From Actinopolyspora biskrensis (GTDB lineage Bacteria; Actinomycetota; Actinomycetes; Mycobacteriales; Pseudonocardiaceae), in NCBI RefSeq assembly GCF_013408175.1, contig NZ_JACBYW010000001.1, forward strand, positions 186,001 through 250,000: a stretch of 64,000 bases of DNA. Direction: 5' to 3'. Shown piece by piece: positions 36,168 to 45,051 of the stretch (its first letter is position 1; the number at the start of each line of letters is the position of its first letter). The position numbers and the translations under genes are program-made. The notes under the pieces were generated by a model, which was not told where the DNA came from, did no database searches, and saw nothing but the letters and a program-made list of their open reading frames with translations.

Positions 36168-36290
36168 TCAGGTGCAGCTTTCTCCGTGCTCGGGTCGACG
36201 AGCTTCGGAACCGCGAAGAGCGCCGCGATCAGCGCGAGCCCGACGACGGCCCCCGGTGACCAGCCAGGTGGTGCGTGTCCGTGTGCTCAT
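36168..36290 (-). pseudogene. Possible frameshifted small membrane-protein gene
   Basis: On the minus strand an ATG at 36290, preceded by GGAGAGAGGAAGCC, starts a frame MSTRTRTTWLVTG. At a run of five G (36250-36254 as C on plus) the coding signal moves to the next frame, which reads AVVGLALIAALFAVPKLVDPSTEKAAPD, a membrane segment with GC-rich third positions. One base fewer in the run would join them. It may be a real frameshift, a sequencing error or coincidence. The C-terminal end is not definable. Confidence 0.3.
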
Positions 36291-36494
36291 GGCTTCCTCT
36301 CTCCGGGAATGCCAGGGCATTTCCGGAGAACTGAGGCTGTCCGTCGCGGCTCCGCCGGTACACGTTTCCCTCCGCGTCGCCGCAACGATCGACCGGTTCC
36401 GCCGAACGTCGACCGGACCCGCGCACGTTTCGCGCGGCCGCCGGACAGTGACCAGGACGCGGCCAGATCCGGCAGCGAGCCCCCGCGCACGAGC

Positions 36495-36535
36495 CCGTGA
36501 GAGGCTCCGTTCGGCGATCGCCTGTGGCCGAGGAG
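36495..36535 (-). repeat. Dispersed repeat, diverged 41-bp module, copy G
   Basis: CCGTGAGAGGCTCCG and the following bases to CCGAGGAG resemble the 41-bp module of the copies at 26.7, 34.6 and 57.8 kb, but with many substitutions. It lies 64 bp past the EF-G-like gene stop. The surrounding 36291-36598 has no recognised gene. Confidence 0.4.
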
Positions 36536-36598
36536 CGGAAAACACCGGTCAGGCGGGTGCCCGCCGTCCGCCGACGGCCGCCGCGGTCCGCGTCGTGC

Positions 36599-38701
36599 TC
36601 ACCGCGGAAGCGGTTCGTAGCCCGCGAAGTCCCGGGTGAAGCTGGCGCTTCCCGAGCTCAGCGAGCGCACGTTGACCGCGTAGCGCGTCAGCTCGGTGCT
36701 CGGGACGTGAGCACGCACCACCGTCCAACCCGCGTCCTCCGGTTCGGTGCCCAGCACCCTGCCCCTGCGGGCCGACAGGTCGCCCAGCACCGCTCCCAGG
36801 TGGACGTCGGGAAGGTGGATCTCCACCTCGTCCACCGGTTCCAGGGTCAGCAATCCCGCCCGCTCCGCGGCGTCCCGGAGCGCCGCGGCCCCGGCCGCCT
36901 GGAAGGCAGCGTCCGAGGAGTCCACGCTGTGCGTCTTGCCGTCCACCAGGCTCACGCGTACGTCGACGAGCGGGCACTCCGGCTGAACGCCCCGCTCCAG
37001 CTGGGCCCGCACCCCCTTCTCGACGCTGCCGACGAACTGCTTCGGGATCGCGCCGCCCACGATCCGGTCGACGAACTCGAACCCGCTTCCGCGCGGCAGG
37101 GGCTCCACCTCGATGTCGCACACCGCGTACTGGCCGTGTCCTCCGGACTGCTTGACGTGCCTGCCGTGTCCGGCGGCGCGTTTCGCGAAGGCCTGGCGGA
37201 AAGCCACCCGCACGGGCTCGGTCTCCACGGTCACCCCGCTCTCCCGCAGTCGGCGCAGGATCACCTCGGCGTGGGCCTCGCCCATGCACCACAGCACCAT
37301 CTGGCGGGTCTCGGTGGAGCGGTCCAGGCGCAGTGCAGGATCGGCCGCGAGCAGCCGGTTGAGGCTCCGGGACAACGCGTCCGCCTCCGTCCCGCTGCGC
37401 GCCGTCAGAGCCATCGGGAGCAGCGGATCGGGCACGTCCCACGGCTGTATCAGCAGGGGGCTCGACGGATCCGAGATCGTGTCGCCGGTTTCGGCCGCGC
37501 CCAGCTTGGTCAGCGCGCAGAGATCCCCGGCCACGCAGTGGCGCACCTCGTGCAGCCCCGCCCCGAGCGGTGTGTAGACGTGTCCGACCCGTTCCTCGGA
37601 ATCGTGCTCGGGACGTCTCCGCCCCTTCGGGGCGTGCCCGGAGACGTGCACGGACCGGTCCGGCAGCAGGGTGCCCGAGAACACCCGGGCCAGGCAGACC
37701 CTCCCGATGTAGGGGTCCACCGAGGTGTGCACGACCTCCACGGCCAACGGTCCGTCCGGATCGCAGTCCAGCACGCGCGGATCCCTGCCCTCCGGGGTGG
37801 TCGACTCCGGGGGCACGTGCTCCAGGGGTGTGGGGAAACCGCGCACGATCCCGTCGAGCAGTTCGTGCACACCGATCCCGGTCTCGGCCGAGACCGGGAT
37901 CACCGGGTGGAGCCCGCCGCGTGCCACCGCCGTTTCGAGGGCGCTCAGCAGCGTTCCCTCCGAGATGCGCCAGCCGGCCAGGTAGCTCTCCAGCAGCGAG
38001 TCGTCCTCGCTGCCCGAGATGATGCCCTCGATCAGTTCGTTGCCCGCCGCTTCGACCTCCGCGTCCGACAGGCCGGTGTGCGTCGACGCGGCGGGGACGT
38101 CGTCCAGCACGTGGTCGTGGTCGCTGCCCGTGAGCAGCCCGTGGAGCCCGGTCGGGCGGTCCTCGTGAAAGCGGGGCAGGTACAGCGGGACCACCCCGGG
38201 TCCGAAGGCGTTCCTGCAGGACTCGACGGCCGCGGCCACGTCGGAGCGCGGCTGGTCGATCCGGGACACCAACACCGCGCGGGGCATCCCGACCCTGGCG
38301 CACTCGTGCCAGATCGCCCGGGTGGTCGCGTCCGCGCCCTCCGTGGCGGAGACGACGAAGACGGCGGCGTCGGCCGCGCGCAGCCCCGCGCGCAGCTCCC
38401 CGACGAAATCGGCGTACCCGGGGGTGTCGATGAGGTTGATCTTGGTGTCGCCGTGCCACAGCGGAGCCACGGCCATCCCCACGGAACGCTGTTGCTCCAC
38501 GGCGGCCGTCTCGTGGTCGCAGACCGTGGTCCCCTCCGGAACCGAGCCCTGCCGCGCGATCGTCGAGCTCGCCGCGAGCAGGCGCTCCACCAGCGTCGTC
38601 TTCCCCGCGCCGGAGGGACCGACGAACACCACGTTGCGGATGGATGTGGGGTTCGACGGTCCCGCCGTCGCGGGACCGTTGTCCCCGCGCTTGTTGGCCA
38701 T
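36599..38701 (-). CDS. Elongation factor G-like GTPase (EF-G2 type)
   Basis: The 700-residue protein has the five-domain EF-G layout. The P-loop GPSGAGKT is at 29-36 and DTPG at 92-95, but the guanine-specificity motif NKxD reads SRID (146-149) and the RGIT switch reads RSVG, features of the actinobacterial EF-G2 paralogues rather than the main EF-G. Domain IV carries GGHGQYAVCDIEVEPLPRG. It is not expected to be the housekeeping translocase; relatives may act in ribosome release or stress. The ATG at 38701 follows GCGGGAGCG; longer upstream frame is unlikely. Confidence 0.88.
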   Translation of the reverse strand: MANKRGDNGPATAGPSNPTSIRNVVFVGPSGAGKTTLVERLLAASSTIARQGSVPEGTTVCDHETAAVEQQRSVGMAVAPLWHGDTKINLIDTPGYADFVGELRAGLRAADAAVFVVSATEGADATTRAIWHECARVGMPRAVLVSRIDQPRSDVAAAVESCRNAFGPGVVPLYLPRFHEDRPTGLHGLLTGSDHDHVLDDVPAASTHTGLSDAEVEAAGNELIEGIISGSEDDSLLESYLAGWRISEGTLLSALETAVARGGLHPVIPVSAETGIGVHELLDGIVRGFPTPLEHVPPESTTPEGRDPRVLDCDPDGPLAVEVVHTSVDPYIGRVCLARVFSGTLLPDRSVHVSGHAPKGRRRPEHDSEERVGHVYTPLGAGLHEVRHCVAGDLCALTKLGAAETGDTISDPSSPLLIQPWDVPDPLLPMALTARSGTEADALSRSLNRLLAADPALRLDRSTETRQMVLWCMGEAHAEVILRRLRESGVTVETEPVRVAFRQAFAKRAAGHGRHVKQSGGHGQYAVCDIEVEPLPRGSGFEFVDRIVGGAIPKQFVGSVEKGVRAQLERGVQPECPLVDVRVSLVDGKTHSVDSSDAAFQAAGAAALRDAAERAGLLTLEPVDEVEIHLPDVHLGAVLGDLSARRGRVLGTEPEDAGWTVVRAHVPSTELTRYAVNVRSLSSGSASFTRDFAGYEPLPR

Positions 38702-38814
38702 GGCCGCTCCCGCGCCTAGCGCCGACAGCTGTGTGTGACACCGAGCACACACCCGATGGGATGAGTACGCAAGGCGGGCTGAAGGGCAGTGGTGCGGGGT
38801 GAGTGGGTGTTTTC

Positions 38815-39075
38815 TTAGCCGTCACGTGAGTCGGCGCCTCGCTGTGTCGGGCCGCTCTCGAGTAGCGGCCTGCGCGGCGAGCGGTCCGGCCTGGCAATGC
38901 ATCCGACTCACGCACCGGATCTTCTCGTCCTGCTCGGACTCAGAGCGCTCGCGTTGGGGTGAAGCCTTCTTCCGGAAGTTTCCGGTGGGAGTTCGGCGGT
39001 GCCGACTGTTCGGGTTCAGAGTGCCTGCGCTGGAGTGGGCCTGTTGGTCGGGACTCCCCGGCGGGAGCTCGGCGG
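38815..39075. repeat. Dispersed modular repeat, copy D
   Basis: Positions 38815-38928 match 57475-57588 over 114 bp without gaps, with about 12 differences. They contain an outer stem CGTGAGTCGG/CCGACTCACG (38825-38834, 38903-38912) and a hairpin GGCCGCT/AGCGGCC (38850-38870). A linker (38944-38979) also matches copy C. From 38996 to about 39073 it matches the downstream module of copy A at 49190. It fills the divergent gap between the EF-G2 gene and pdxS; the rest of 38702-39211 shows no gene. Confidence 0.85.
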
Positions 39076-39211
39076 CTCCAAGCGAGGCCGCTGCCTCCAG
39101 TGGCCTAGCCAGAAACCCGGACAGTGGCCCGTTTCCGCGGGCGCGGACTTCCCTACCGTCGAAGCCGTAATCCGATGACGGATCGTGGTCGTGAGAAAGG
39201 ATCGATCCAAG

Positions 39212-40129
39212 GTGACCAACGGAGACGTCGCGAGCAACCGCCCCGTGCGGACTTCCGGCACGGACGGTGTCAAGCGGGGCATGGCGGAGATGCTCAAAGG
39301 CGGCGTGATCATGGACGTCGTCACCCCCGAACAGGCCAGGATCGCCGAGGAGGCCGGAGCGGTCGCCGTCATGGCGCTGGAGCGGGTGCCCGCCGACATC
39401 CGCTCCCAGGGCGGGGTGGCCAGGATGTCCGATCCCTCGATGATCGAGGAGATCGTCCGGTCGGTGTCCATCCCGGTGATGGCCAAGGCGCGCATCGGGC
39501 ACTTCGTCGAGGCGGAGGTGCTGCAGTCGCTCGGGGTCGACTACGTCGACGAGTCCGAGGTGCTGACCCCGGCGGACGAGGCCAACCACGTCGACAAGTG
39601 GCCGTTCACGGTCCCCTTCGTCTGCGGTGCCACCAACCTGGGGGAGGCTCTCCGGCGCATCGCCGAGGGCGCCGCGATGATCCGTTCCAAGGGCGAGGCC
39701 GGAACCGGCAACGTGGTGGAGGCCACGCGGCACATGCGCCAGATCCGTGCGGAGCTGCGCAAGCTCTCGGTGCTGGACAGCTCGGAGCTGTACGCGGCGG
39801 CCAAGGAGATGCGGGTACCGGTGGAACTCGTGCGGGAGATCGCCGGCACGGGACAGCTCCCCGTCGTGCTGTTCACCGCCGGAGGCATCGCCACGCCCGC
39901 CGACGCGGCGATGATGCGTCGGCTGGGCGCCGAGGGCGTGTTCGTCGGTTCGGGGATATTCAAGTCCGGTGACCCGAAGGCCCGTGCGGAGGCGATCGTC
40001 AAGGCGACGACGTTCTACGACGACCCCGACCTCCTCGCCAAGGTCTCGCGCGGGCTGGGTGAGGCCATGGTCGGTCTCAACGTGGAGGACCTGCCGGAGG
40101 GGCAGCACTACGCGCAGCGCGGCTGGTGA
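39212..40129 (+). CDS. pdxS: Pyridoxal 5'-phosphate synthase subunit PdxS
   Basis: The 305-residue TIM-barrel synthase forms PLP from ribose 5-phosphate, glyceraldehyde 3-phosphate and ammonia supplied by PdxT. Highly conserved motifs are visible: [48 protein letters not shown] with the catalytic lysine, and FAAGGI-like [13 protein letters not shown]. The GTG at 39212 has AAAGGA 10 bp ahead; GTGs at 39185 and 39191 are alternatives. pdxT is not adjacent: it lies 3.4 kb downstream, after four other genes. Confidence 0.96.
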   Translation: MTNGDVASNRPVRTSGTDGVKRGMAEMLKGGVIMDVVTPEQARIAEEAGAVAVMALERVPADIRSQGGVARMSDPSMIEEIVRSVSIPVMAKARIGHFVEAEVLQSLGVDYVDESEVLTPADEANHVDKWPFTVPFVCGATNLGEALRRIAEGAAMIRSKGEAGTGNVVEATRHMRQIRAELRKLSVLDSSELYAAAKEMRVPVELVREIAGTGQLPVVLFTAGGIATPADAAMMRRLGAEGVFVGSGIFKSGDPKARAEAIVKATTFYDDPDLLAKVSRGLGEAMVGLNVEDLPEGQHYAQRGW

Positions 40130-40183
40130 CCGCTCGTCCCGCCGCGACGGGAGCGTTTCGCGCGAAACCGTCGACGTGGGCCC

Positions 40184-40213
40184 GGGGCTCCCTCGCCGGG
40201 GTGAGGGAGCCCC
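40184..40213. terminator. Bidirectional terminator, perfect 11-bp stem
   Basis: GGGGCTCCCTC (40184-40194) pairs with GAGGGAGCCCC (40203-40213) over an 8-nt loop between the convergent pdxS and XRE-cupin genes; its end touches the XRE stop codon. The palindrome GTTTCGCGCGAAAC lies just ahead at 40155-40168. Confidence 0.75.
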
Positions 40214-40776
40214 TACTTGTGTTCCATGATCAGCAGTGCCGTGGCCTGCCGGGAGAGCGTCCGGTACACGTGGGCGACCTCGCCGGAGAAGGTGAGGTAG
40301 TCGCCGGGTTCCAGCTCGACGGGCTCCGCCGCCGGACCGGCGCGCAGCGTTCCGGAGGTCACGACCAGGTGCTCGATCGTCCCCCGGTGGTGCGGTTCCG
40401 CGTGTCGTTCCTGCTCCGGAGGGAGGGTGATCTCGTAGAGGTCCCTGCTGGCGCCCGCGGGACAGGACGAGAGCAGGCCCGCGGCGAAGTCCCCCTGCTC
40501 GGATCCCAGCTTGGGAGCTCGTCCGGATCGGATGACCTTCACGTGCGGGGCGGGGGGTTCCACGAGCCTGCTGAAGGGGACCTCGAGGGTCGCGGCCACC
40601 GCCCACAGCGTTTCCACGCTGGGATTTCCCGCTCCGGACTCGAGCTGGGAGAGGGTGGACTTCGCGAGTCCGGCGCGTTTGGCGAGTTCGTTGAGGGAGA
40701 TCCCCGCGTCCTCGCGGGCGTGCCGCAACGCGGGGGCGATGACCTCCAGGGCGGTGGCTGCTCTGCTGTCGCTCAT
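40213..40776 (-). CDS. XRE-family regulator with C-terminal cupin
   Basis: The 187-residue protein has an XRE helix-turn-helix (about residues 12-66: ISLNELAKRAGLAKSTLSQLESGAGNPSVETL) and a small cupin domain (about 115-180: HHRGTIEHLVVTSG, LEPGDYLTFSGEVAHVY) likely to bind an effector. Such proteins often control adjacent transport genes. It diverges from azlCD. The 70-bp gap holds repeated TTGTTCG boxes, one pair as an inverted repeat over the azlC promoter, so I infer that it represses azlCD and itself. Confidence 0.92.
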   Translation of the reverse strand: MSDSRAATALEVIAPALRHAREDAGISLNELAKRAGLAKSTLSQLESGAGNPSVETLWAVAATLEVPFSRLVEPPAPHVKVIRSGRAPKLGSEQGDFAAGLLSSCPAGASRDLYEITLPPEQERHAEPHHRGTIEHLVVTSGTLRAGPAAEPVELEPGDYLTFSGEVAHVYRTLSRQATALLIMEHK

Positions 40777-40778
40777 CG

Positions 40779-40819
40779 TTGTTCGCTGTGTCCTTCCATT
40801 TGTTCGCCTTGACGAACAA
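40779..40819. promoter_or_regulatory. Operator boxes and azlC promoter
   Basis: TTGTTCG occurs at 40779-40785 and 40800-40806 (21 bp apart, same face of the helix), and its complement CGAACAA at 40813-40819 forms a perfect 7-6-7 palindrome with the second. A candidate azlC promoter has TTGACG at 40809-40814 and CAATAT at 40833-40838 (18-bp spacer), which would give a nearly leaderless mRNA at ATG 40847. The operator overlaps the -35 element. Confidence 0.6.
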
Positions 40820-40846
40820 TCGCTGTTGTGTTCAATATAACTGACT

Positions 40847-41572
40847 ATGCGTTCATTAAAGCGAACAGCGAAGGTTTCCGGGGGTGAATCCTCCCTGCTC
40901 GCCGCAGTGGCCTCCATGGGGTTCGCGCTCGCGGTGATCGGCGCTTCGCTCGGGGCCATCGCCGTCTCGCGGGGTGTTCCGCTGTGGCTGGCCACCCTGA
41001 TGGCCGCCCTGGTGTTCGCGGGCGGCTCCGAGCTGATGGCCGTCGGGATGGCCACCTCCGGGGCGGCCCCGCTCGCGGTGGTGCTCGGCGGGGTGCTGCT
41101 CAACGCCCGGCACCTGCCCTACGGGCTGGCTCTGGGGAACGTGCTGGAGGCGAGCGGACCGCTCGGCAGGCTGTTCGGAAGCCACCTGCTGGTGGACGAG
41201 GCCGTGGCCTTCGCGCTGGCCGAGTCGGACCCCCACCGGCAGCGACGTGCCTACTGGGCCGCCGGACTCACCCTGTACGGGGTCTGGGCCCCCTCCGTGT
41301 TCGTCGGCGGGCTGATCGGCAACGGTGTCGGGGACCCGCGCGCCCTCGGGCTGGACGCGGCCCTGCCCGCCGGGCTGCTCGCCCTGGTGCTGCCCTCGCT
41401 GCGGGACCGCCCCACCCTCCGGGCCGTGGCGCTCGGATCCGTGGTGGCCGTGGTGCTGACCCCGCTGCTGGCGGAGGGGCTCCCCGTGCTGCTCGCCCTG
41501 CTCGGGACCCTGGCCGCGCTTCCGATCTCACGTGGTGCGCGCCGTGGGACGCGTGAGGAGGAACCGGCATGA
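40847..41572 (+). CDS. azlC: AzlC-family branched-chain amino acid exporter, large subunit
   Basis: The 241-residue protein has about seven hydrophobic segments and the AzlC/BrnF motifs: FALAVIGASLGAIAVSRG near the start, FAGGSELMAVGM, LLNARHLPYGLALG near residue 82-95, and LLVDEAVAFAL. Together with AzlD it should export branched-chain amino acids or similar compounds across the membrane. It overlaps azlD by 4 bp (ATGA). Expression probably starts at a leaderless promoter under the divergent XRE-cupin regulator. Confidence 0.93.
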   Translation: MRSLKRTAKVSGGESSLLAAVASMGFALAVIGASLGAIAVSRGVPLWLATLMAALVFAGGSELMAVGMATSGAAPLAVVLGGVLLNARHLPYGLALGNVLEASGPLGRLFGSHLLVDEAVAFALAESDPHRQRRAYWAAGLTLYGVWAPSVFVGGLIGNGVGDPRALGLDAALPAGLLALVLPSLRDRPTLRAVALGSVVAVVLTPLLAEGLPVLLALLGTLAALPISRGARRGTREEEPA

Positions 41573-41886
41573 CCCTGGGAGTCGTGGTGGCGCTGGCCGC
41601 GGGCACCTACGCGCTGCGGGTGGCCGGTCCGCTGTTGCGCGGCAGGCTGCGCGTTCCCGAGCGGGGACGACGGCTGCTGGCCACGGCAGCCCTGGTGCTG
41701 CTCGGGGCCTTCGTGACCACCAGCGCGCTGTACGAGTCGGGAGCGTTCGCCGGGATGGCGCGGGTCGGCGGAGTCGTGGTCGGCGGGGTGCTGGCCTGGC
41801 GGCGGGCGCCGTTCGTGGTGGTGGTGCTGGTGGCCGCCGGGGTTGCCGCGGGGATGCGTGTGCTCTTTGACACGTCCTTTATGTGA
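41569..41886 (+). CDS. azlD: AzlD-family exporter small subunit
   Basis: The 105-residue protein has about four hydrophobic segments with TYALRVAGPLLRGRLRVPERGRRLLATAALVLLGAFVTTSAL typical of AzlD. It overlaps azlC by 4 bp and ends in a hairpin 10 bp downstream. It is the partner subunit of the exporter. Confidence 0.9.
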   Translation: MTLGVVVALAAGTYALRVAGPLLRGRLRVPERGRRLLATAALVLLGAFVTTSALYESGAFAGMARVGGVVVGGVLAWRRAPFVVVVLVAAGVAAGMRVLFDTSFM

Positions 41887-41896
41887 ACATTCGTTA

Positions 41897-41912
41897 ACCC
41901 CCGTGCGGGGGT
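41897..41912 (+). terminator. Short hairpin after azlD
   Basis: ACCCCC (41897-41902) and GGGGGT (41907-41912) form a 6-bp stem with a GTGC loop 10 bp after the azlD stop. Confidence 0.5.
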
Positions 41913-42023
41913 CGAAAACCGACTGATTAGGGTCTTGTCGATCGCGCCGAACCCGCACCACGGGTTCGCGTCGTACCGAGCCGGGCCATCCGTACCCGGC
42001 CGATGCGCAGTGGGAGGCAGACC

Positions 42024-43460
42024 TTGGTCAGCGCACCCGACCCTCCGAACGACAGCACGGCCACGACCGACCGGCCGGGTGAGCAGGGCAGCGAGGAAGG
42101 CTACGCGGCCGGACTGGGCAACCGCCAGGTCCAGATGATCGCCATGGGCGGGGCGATCGGAGTCGGGCTCTTCCTGGGGGCGGGCGGCCTCCTGAAGGAG
42201 ATGGGGCCGGGGATCATCCTGTCCTACCTGGGCTGCGGCATCGCGGTCTTCTTCGTGATGCGGGCACTCGGCGAGCTGGTGCTGTACCGCCCCGTCTCGG
42301 GAAGCTTCGTGGAGTACGCCCGCGAGTTCATCGGCCCGTGGGCCGGATTCGCCGCGGGCTGGATGTACTGGGTGAACTGGGTCGGAAGCGGTGTCGCCGA
42401 GATCACCGCCGCCGGGATCTACATCGGGAAGTGGTTCCCGGAGTTCCCCCAGTGGGTCACCGCGCTGCTGTCGCTGCTGGTCCTGCTGGGGGTGAACCTG
42501 CTCTCCGTCCGGTTGTTCGGCGAACTCGAGTTCTGGTTCTCGGTGATCAAGGTGCTGGCCATCGTCAGCTTCCTGCTCGTGGGAACCTGGCTGGTCGCCA
42601 CCGGCGCGCAGGTGGGCGAGACCACGGCGGGCGTGTCGAACCTCTTCGACCACGGCGGCTTCCTCCCGATGGGGTTGCCGGTGGTGCTGATGAGCCTGCA
42701 GGGCGTGATCTTCGCCTACGCCTCGATGGAGATGGCCGGTATCGCCGCGGGGGAGACGCGGAATCCGGCGAAGGTGATGCCGCGCGCCATCAACAGCGTC
42801 ATCGCGCGCATCGCGCTGTTCTACGTGGGCTCGTTGCTGCTGCTGTGCATGGTCCTGCCCTGGACCGCCTACAGCGGCGCGGAGAGCCCGTTCGTGACGG
42901 TGTTCTCCAGCATCGGCGTTCCGTGGGCCGGCGACATCATGAACTTCGTCGTGCTGACCGCCGCGTTGTCCAGCTGCAACTCCGGCCTCTACTCGACGGG
43001 GCGCATCCTGCGTTCGCTCTCGCTCAACGGGGAGGCCCCCTCCTTCACCGCCAGGATGAACGCGCAACGCGCCCCCTACGGAGCCGTGCTGTTCACGGCG
43101 GCCGTCTTCCTGCTCGGGGTGCTGCTCAACTACGCGGTTCCGGACAAGGCCTTCGAGATCGCCACTTCGATCTCCTCGCTCGGCGTGATCGCCACCTGGG
43201 CGGCGCTGCTGTACAGCCAGCTCAGGATGCGCAGGCTCGCGAAGCTGGGTCGGCTGCAGCGCCCCTCCTACCGGATGCCCGGATCGCCCTACACGAACTG
43301 GATCGTGCTCGGCTTCCTCGCGCTCGTGCTCGTGCTGGCCGGGTTCTCCTCGGACGTCGCGGCCCGCTGGTCGCTGTACGCCGTCCCGCTGCTGATCGTG
43401 GCGATATGGTTCGGCTGGAGTGTCGTCCGCCGCCGGGCGGGCGTCTCCCGGGCGGGGTGA
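42024..43460 (+). CDS. Amino acid permease, APC superfamily (GABA/aromatic permease group)
   Basis: The 478-residue transporter has about twelve hydrophobic segments. The conserved substrate region [25 protein letters not shown] is at the start of helix 1, followed by [11 protein letters not shown]-like ([20 protein letters not shown]) and [24 protein letters not shown]. It imports an amino acid by proton symport; the substrate is undefined. The TTG at 42024 is chosen because GGGAGG lies 6 bp ahead; an ATG at 42003 lacks a ribosome site. It sits between azlD and pdxT. Confidence 0.9.
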   Translation: MVSAPDPPNDSTATTDRPGEQGSEEGYAAGLGNRQVQMIAMGGAIGVGLFLGAGGLLKEMGPGIILSYLGCGIAVFFVMRALGELVLYRPVSGSFVEYAREFIGPWAGFAAGWMYWVNWVGSGVAEITAAGIYIGKWFPEFPQWVTALLSLLVLLGVNLLSVRLFGELEFWFSVIKVLAIVSFLLVGTWLVATGAQVGETTAGVSNLFDHGGFLPMGLPVVLMSLQGVIFAYASMEMAGIAAGETRNPAKVMPRAINSVIARIALFYVGSLLLLCMVLPWTAYSGAESPFVTVFSSIGVPWAGDIMNFVVLTAALSSCNSGLYSTGRILRSLSLNGEAPSFTARMNAQRAPYGAVLFTAAVFLLGVLLNYAVPDKAFEIATSISSLGVIATWAALLYSQLRMRRLAKLGRLQRPSYRMPGSPYTNWIVLGFLALVLVLAGFSSDVAARWSLYAVPLLIVAIWFGWSVVRRRAGVSRAG

Positions 43461-43503
43461 CCCTGGCTTTGCCCGATCGCGGGTGTGCAGGACAATCGGG
43501 GGT

Positions 43504-44211
43504 GTGAACCAAGCTCAACCGGTGGTGGGTGTGCTCGCCCTGCAGGGCGACGTCGCCGAGCACCTCGATGCGTTCGAGCGCATCGGAGTCTCGGCGCTAC
43601 CCGTGCGCAGGCCCGAGGAACTCGCCGCTGTCGACGGGCTCGTACTTCCCGGGGGCGAGTCGACGACGATGACACGCCTGCTGGAGAACTTCGAGCTCTT
43701 CGAACCGTTGCGGCAACGGCTGCGGGACGGCATGCCCGCCTACGGCTCCTGCGCGGGCATGGTGCTGCTGGCGGGCAGCGTGCTGGACGACCGCTCCGAC
43801 GACCGGGGCGGTCCCGGTGTCCGCCCCCTCGGAGCGCTGGACGTGGTGGTCCGGCGCAACGCGTTCGGACGTCAGGTCGACTCCTTCGAGGCCGATCTCG
43901 ACTTCGCGGGGATCGAGGGGGATCCGCTGCACGCCGTGTTCATCCGCGCCCCCGTCGTGGAGAAGGCGGGTGCCGGTGTCACGGTGCTGGCCGAAGTGCC
44001 GGGACGGTCGTCGCACGACTCGGCCTCCGAAGCCGGGACGGGTACCATCGTCGCCGTTCGGCAGGGTCCGGTGCTCGCGACCGCGTTCCACCCGGAGCTG
44101 GTCGACGGGGACGATCGGGTGCATCGCCTGTTCGTGCGGGTAATCCACGAGAGCGGTGCCGGAGACACCCGCGACACCACTCCGGCAAGAGCAGATACCA
44201 CGGAGGACTGA
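43504..44211 (+). CDS. pdxT: PLP synthase glutaminase subunit PdxT
   Basis: The 235-residue class I glutaminase supplies ammonia to PdxS. Catalytic Cys83 ([12 protein letters not shown]) and the C-terminal His-x-Glu (FHPEL) are present, as are the [11 protein letters not shown] start and LPGGESTTM motif. The GTG at 43504 is the likely start, though no strong ribosome site is visible. About 25 hydrophilic residues extend beyond the usual C terminus. It overlaps yebC by 1 bp (TGATG), so both are read from one message. Confidence 0.95.
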   Translation: MNQAQPVVGVLALQGDVAEHLDAFERIGVSALPVRRPEELAAVDGLVLPGGESTTMTRLLENFELFEPLRQRLRDGMPAYGSCAGMVLLAGSVLDDRSDDRGGPGVRPLGALDVVVRRNAFGRQVDSFEADLDFAGIEGDPLHAVFIRAPVVEKAGAGVTVLAEVPGRSSHDSASEAGTGTIVAVRQGPVLATAFHPELVDGDDRVHRLFVRVIHESGAGDTRDTTPARADTTED

Positions 44212-44963
44212 TGAGCGGCCACTCCAAGTGGGCCACTACCAAGCACAAGAAGGCCGCCCTCGACGCCAAGCGCGGCAAGCTCTTCGCGAAGCTGACCAAG
44301 AACATCGAGGTTGCCGCGCGGATGGGCGGGGGCGATCCCGAGGCCAACCCGACCCTGTACGACGCCATGCAGAAGGCGCGCAAGTCCTCGGTGCCGCAGG
44401 ACAACATCGAGCGCGCCCGCAAGCGTGGTGCCGGTGAGGAGGCGGGCGGCGCCGACTGGCAGACGGTCATGTACGAGGGCTACGCACCCAACGGTGTGGG
44501 AGTGCTGGTCGAGTGCCTGACCGACAACCGCAACCGCGCGGCCAGTGAGGTGCGGACCACGATGAACCGCCACGGTGGTTCGATGGCCGACGCGGGTTCG
44601 GTGTCGTACCTGTTCAACAGGCGCGGGGTCGTGCTCCTGCCCAAGAACGGGCTGAGCGAGGAGGACGTGCTCGGCGCCGTGCTGGACGCGGGAGCCGAGG
44701 AGATCGAGGACCTCGGGGAGAAGTACGAGGTGCTCTGCGAGCCCGGCGACCTCGTCCCGGTGCGCAAGGCCCTGCAGGCCGAGGGGTACGAGTACGACTC
44801 GGCCGAACCGAGCTTCCTCCCCTCGGTGAACGTTCCGCTGGACAGCGACGGCGCGCGCAAGGTCTTCAAGCTGATCGACTCGCTCGAGGACTGCGACGAC
44901 GTGCAGAACGTGTACTCGAACTTCGACGTCAGCGACGAGATCATGGCGCAGCTCTCCGCTTGA
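44211..44963 (+). CDS. yebC: YebC/PmpR-family probable transcriptional regulator or translation factor
   Basis: The 250-residue protein starts with the invariant [25 protein letters not shown] and contains [18 protein letters not shown] and [14 protein letters not shown]. YebC proteins were described as DNA-binding regulators, and more recent work links them to translation of proline-rich stretches. The gene lies in its conserved place between pdxT and ruvC, but here two extra genes separate it from ruvC. A GGAGG site precedes the ATG. A 15-bp terminator follows. Confidence 0.95.
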   Translation: MSGHSKWATTKHKKAALDAKRGKLFAKLTKNIEVAARMGGGDPEANPTLYDAMQKARKSSVPQDNIERARKRGAGEEAGGADWQTVMYEGYAPNGVGVLVECLTDNRNRAASEVRTTMNRHGGSMADAGSVSYLFNRRGVVLLPKNGLSEEDVLGAVLDAGAEEIEDLGEKYEVLCEPGDLVPVRKALQAEGYEYDSAEPSFLPSVNVPLDSDGARKVFKLIDSLEDCDDVQNVYSNFDVSDEIMAQLSA

Positions 44964-44966
44964 GGC

Positions 44967-45011
44967 GGAGAACTCTCGGGGGCGGCTCGCTGCCGGCCCC
45001 GAGAGTTCTCC
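44967..45011. terminator. Terminator after yebC, perfect 15-bp stem
   Basis: GGAGAACTCTCGGGG (44967-44981) is perfectly complementary to 44997-45011 with a 15-nt loop. It lies 4 bp after the yebC stop and before the convergent methyltransferase. Confidence 0.85.
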
Positions 45012-45051
45012 ACGAGCGGCAGTGGGCACGTTTTCCGAACGGCTCCGCTCG

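Noticed and set aside
40155-40168. GTTTCGCGCGAAAC as a parS (ParB) site
   Set aside because: parS is GTTTCACGTGAAAC; the centre differs and no par genes or origin features are nearby.
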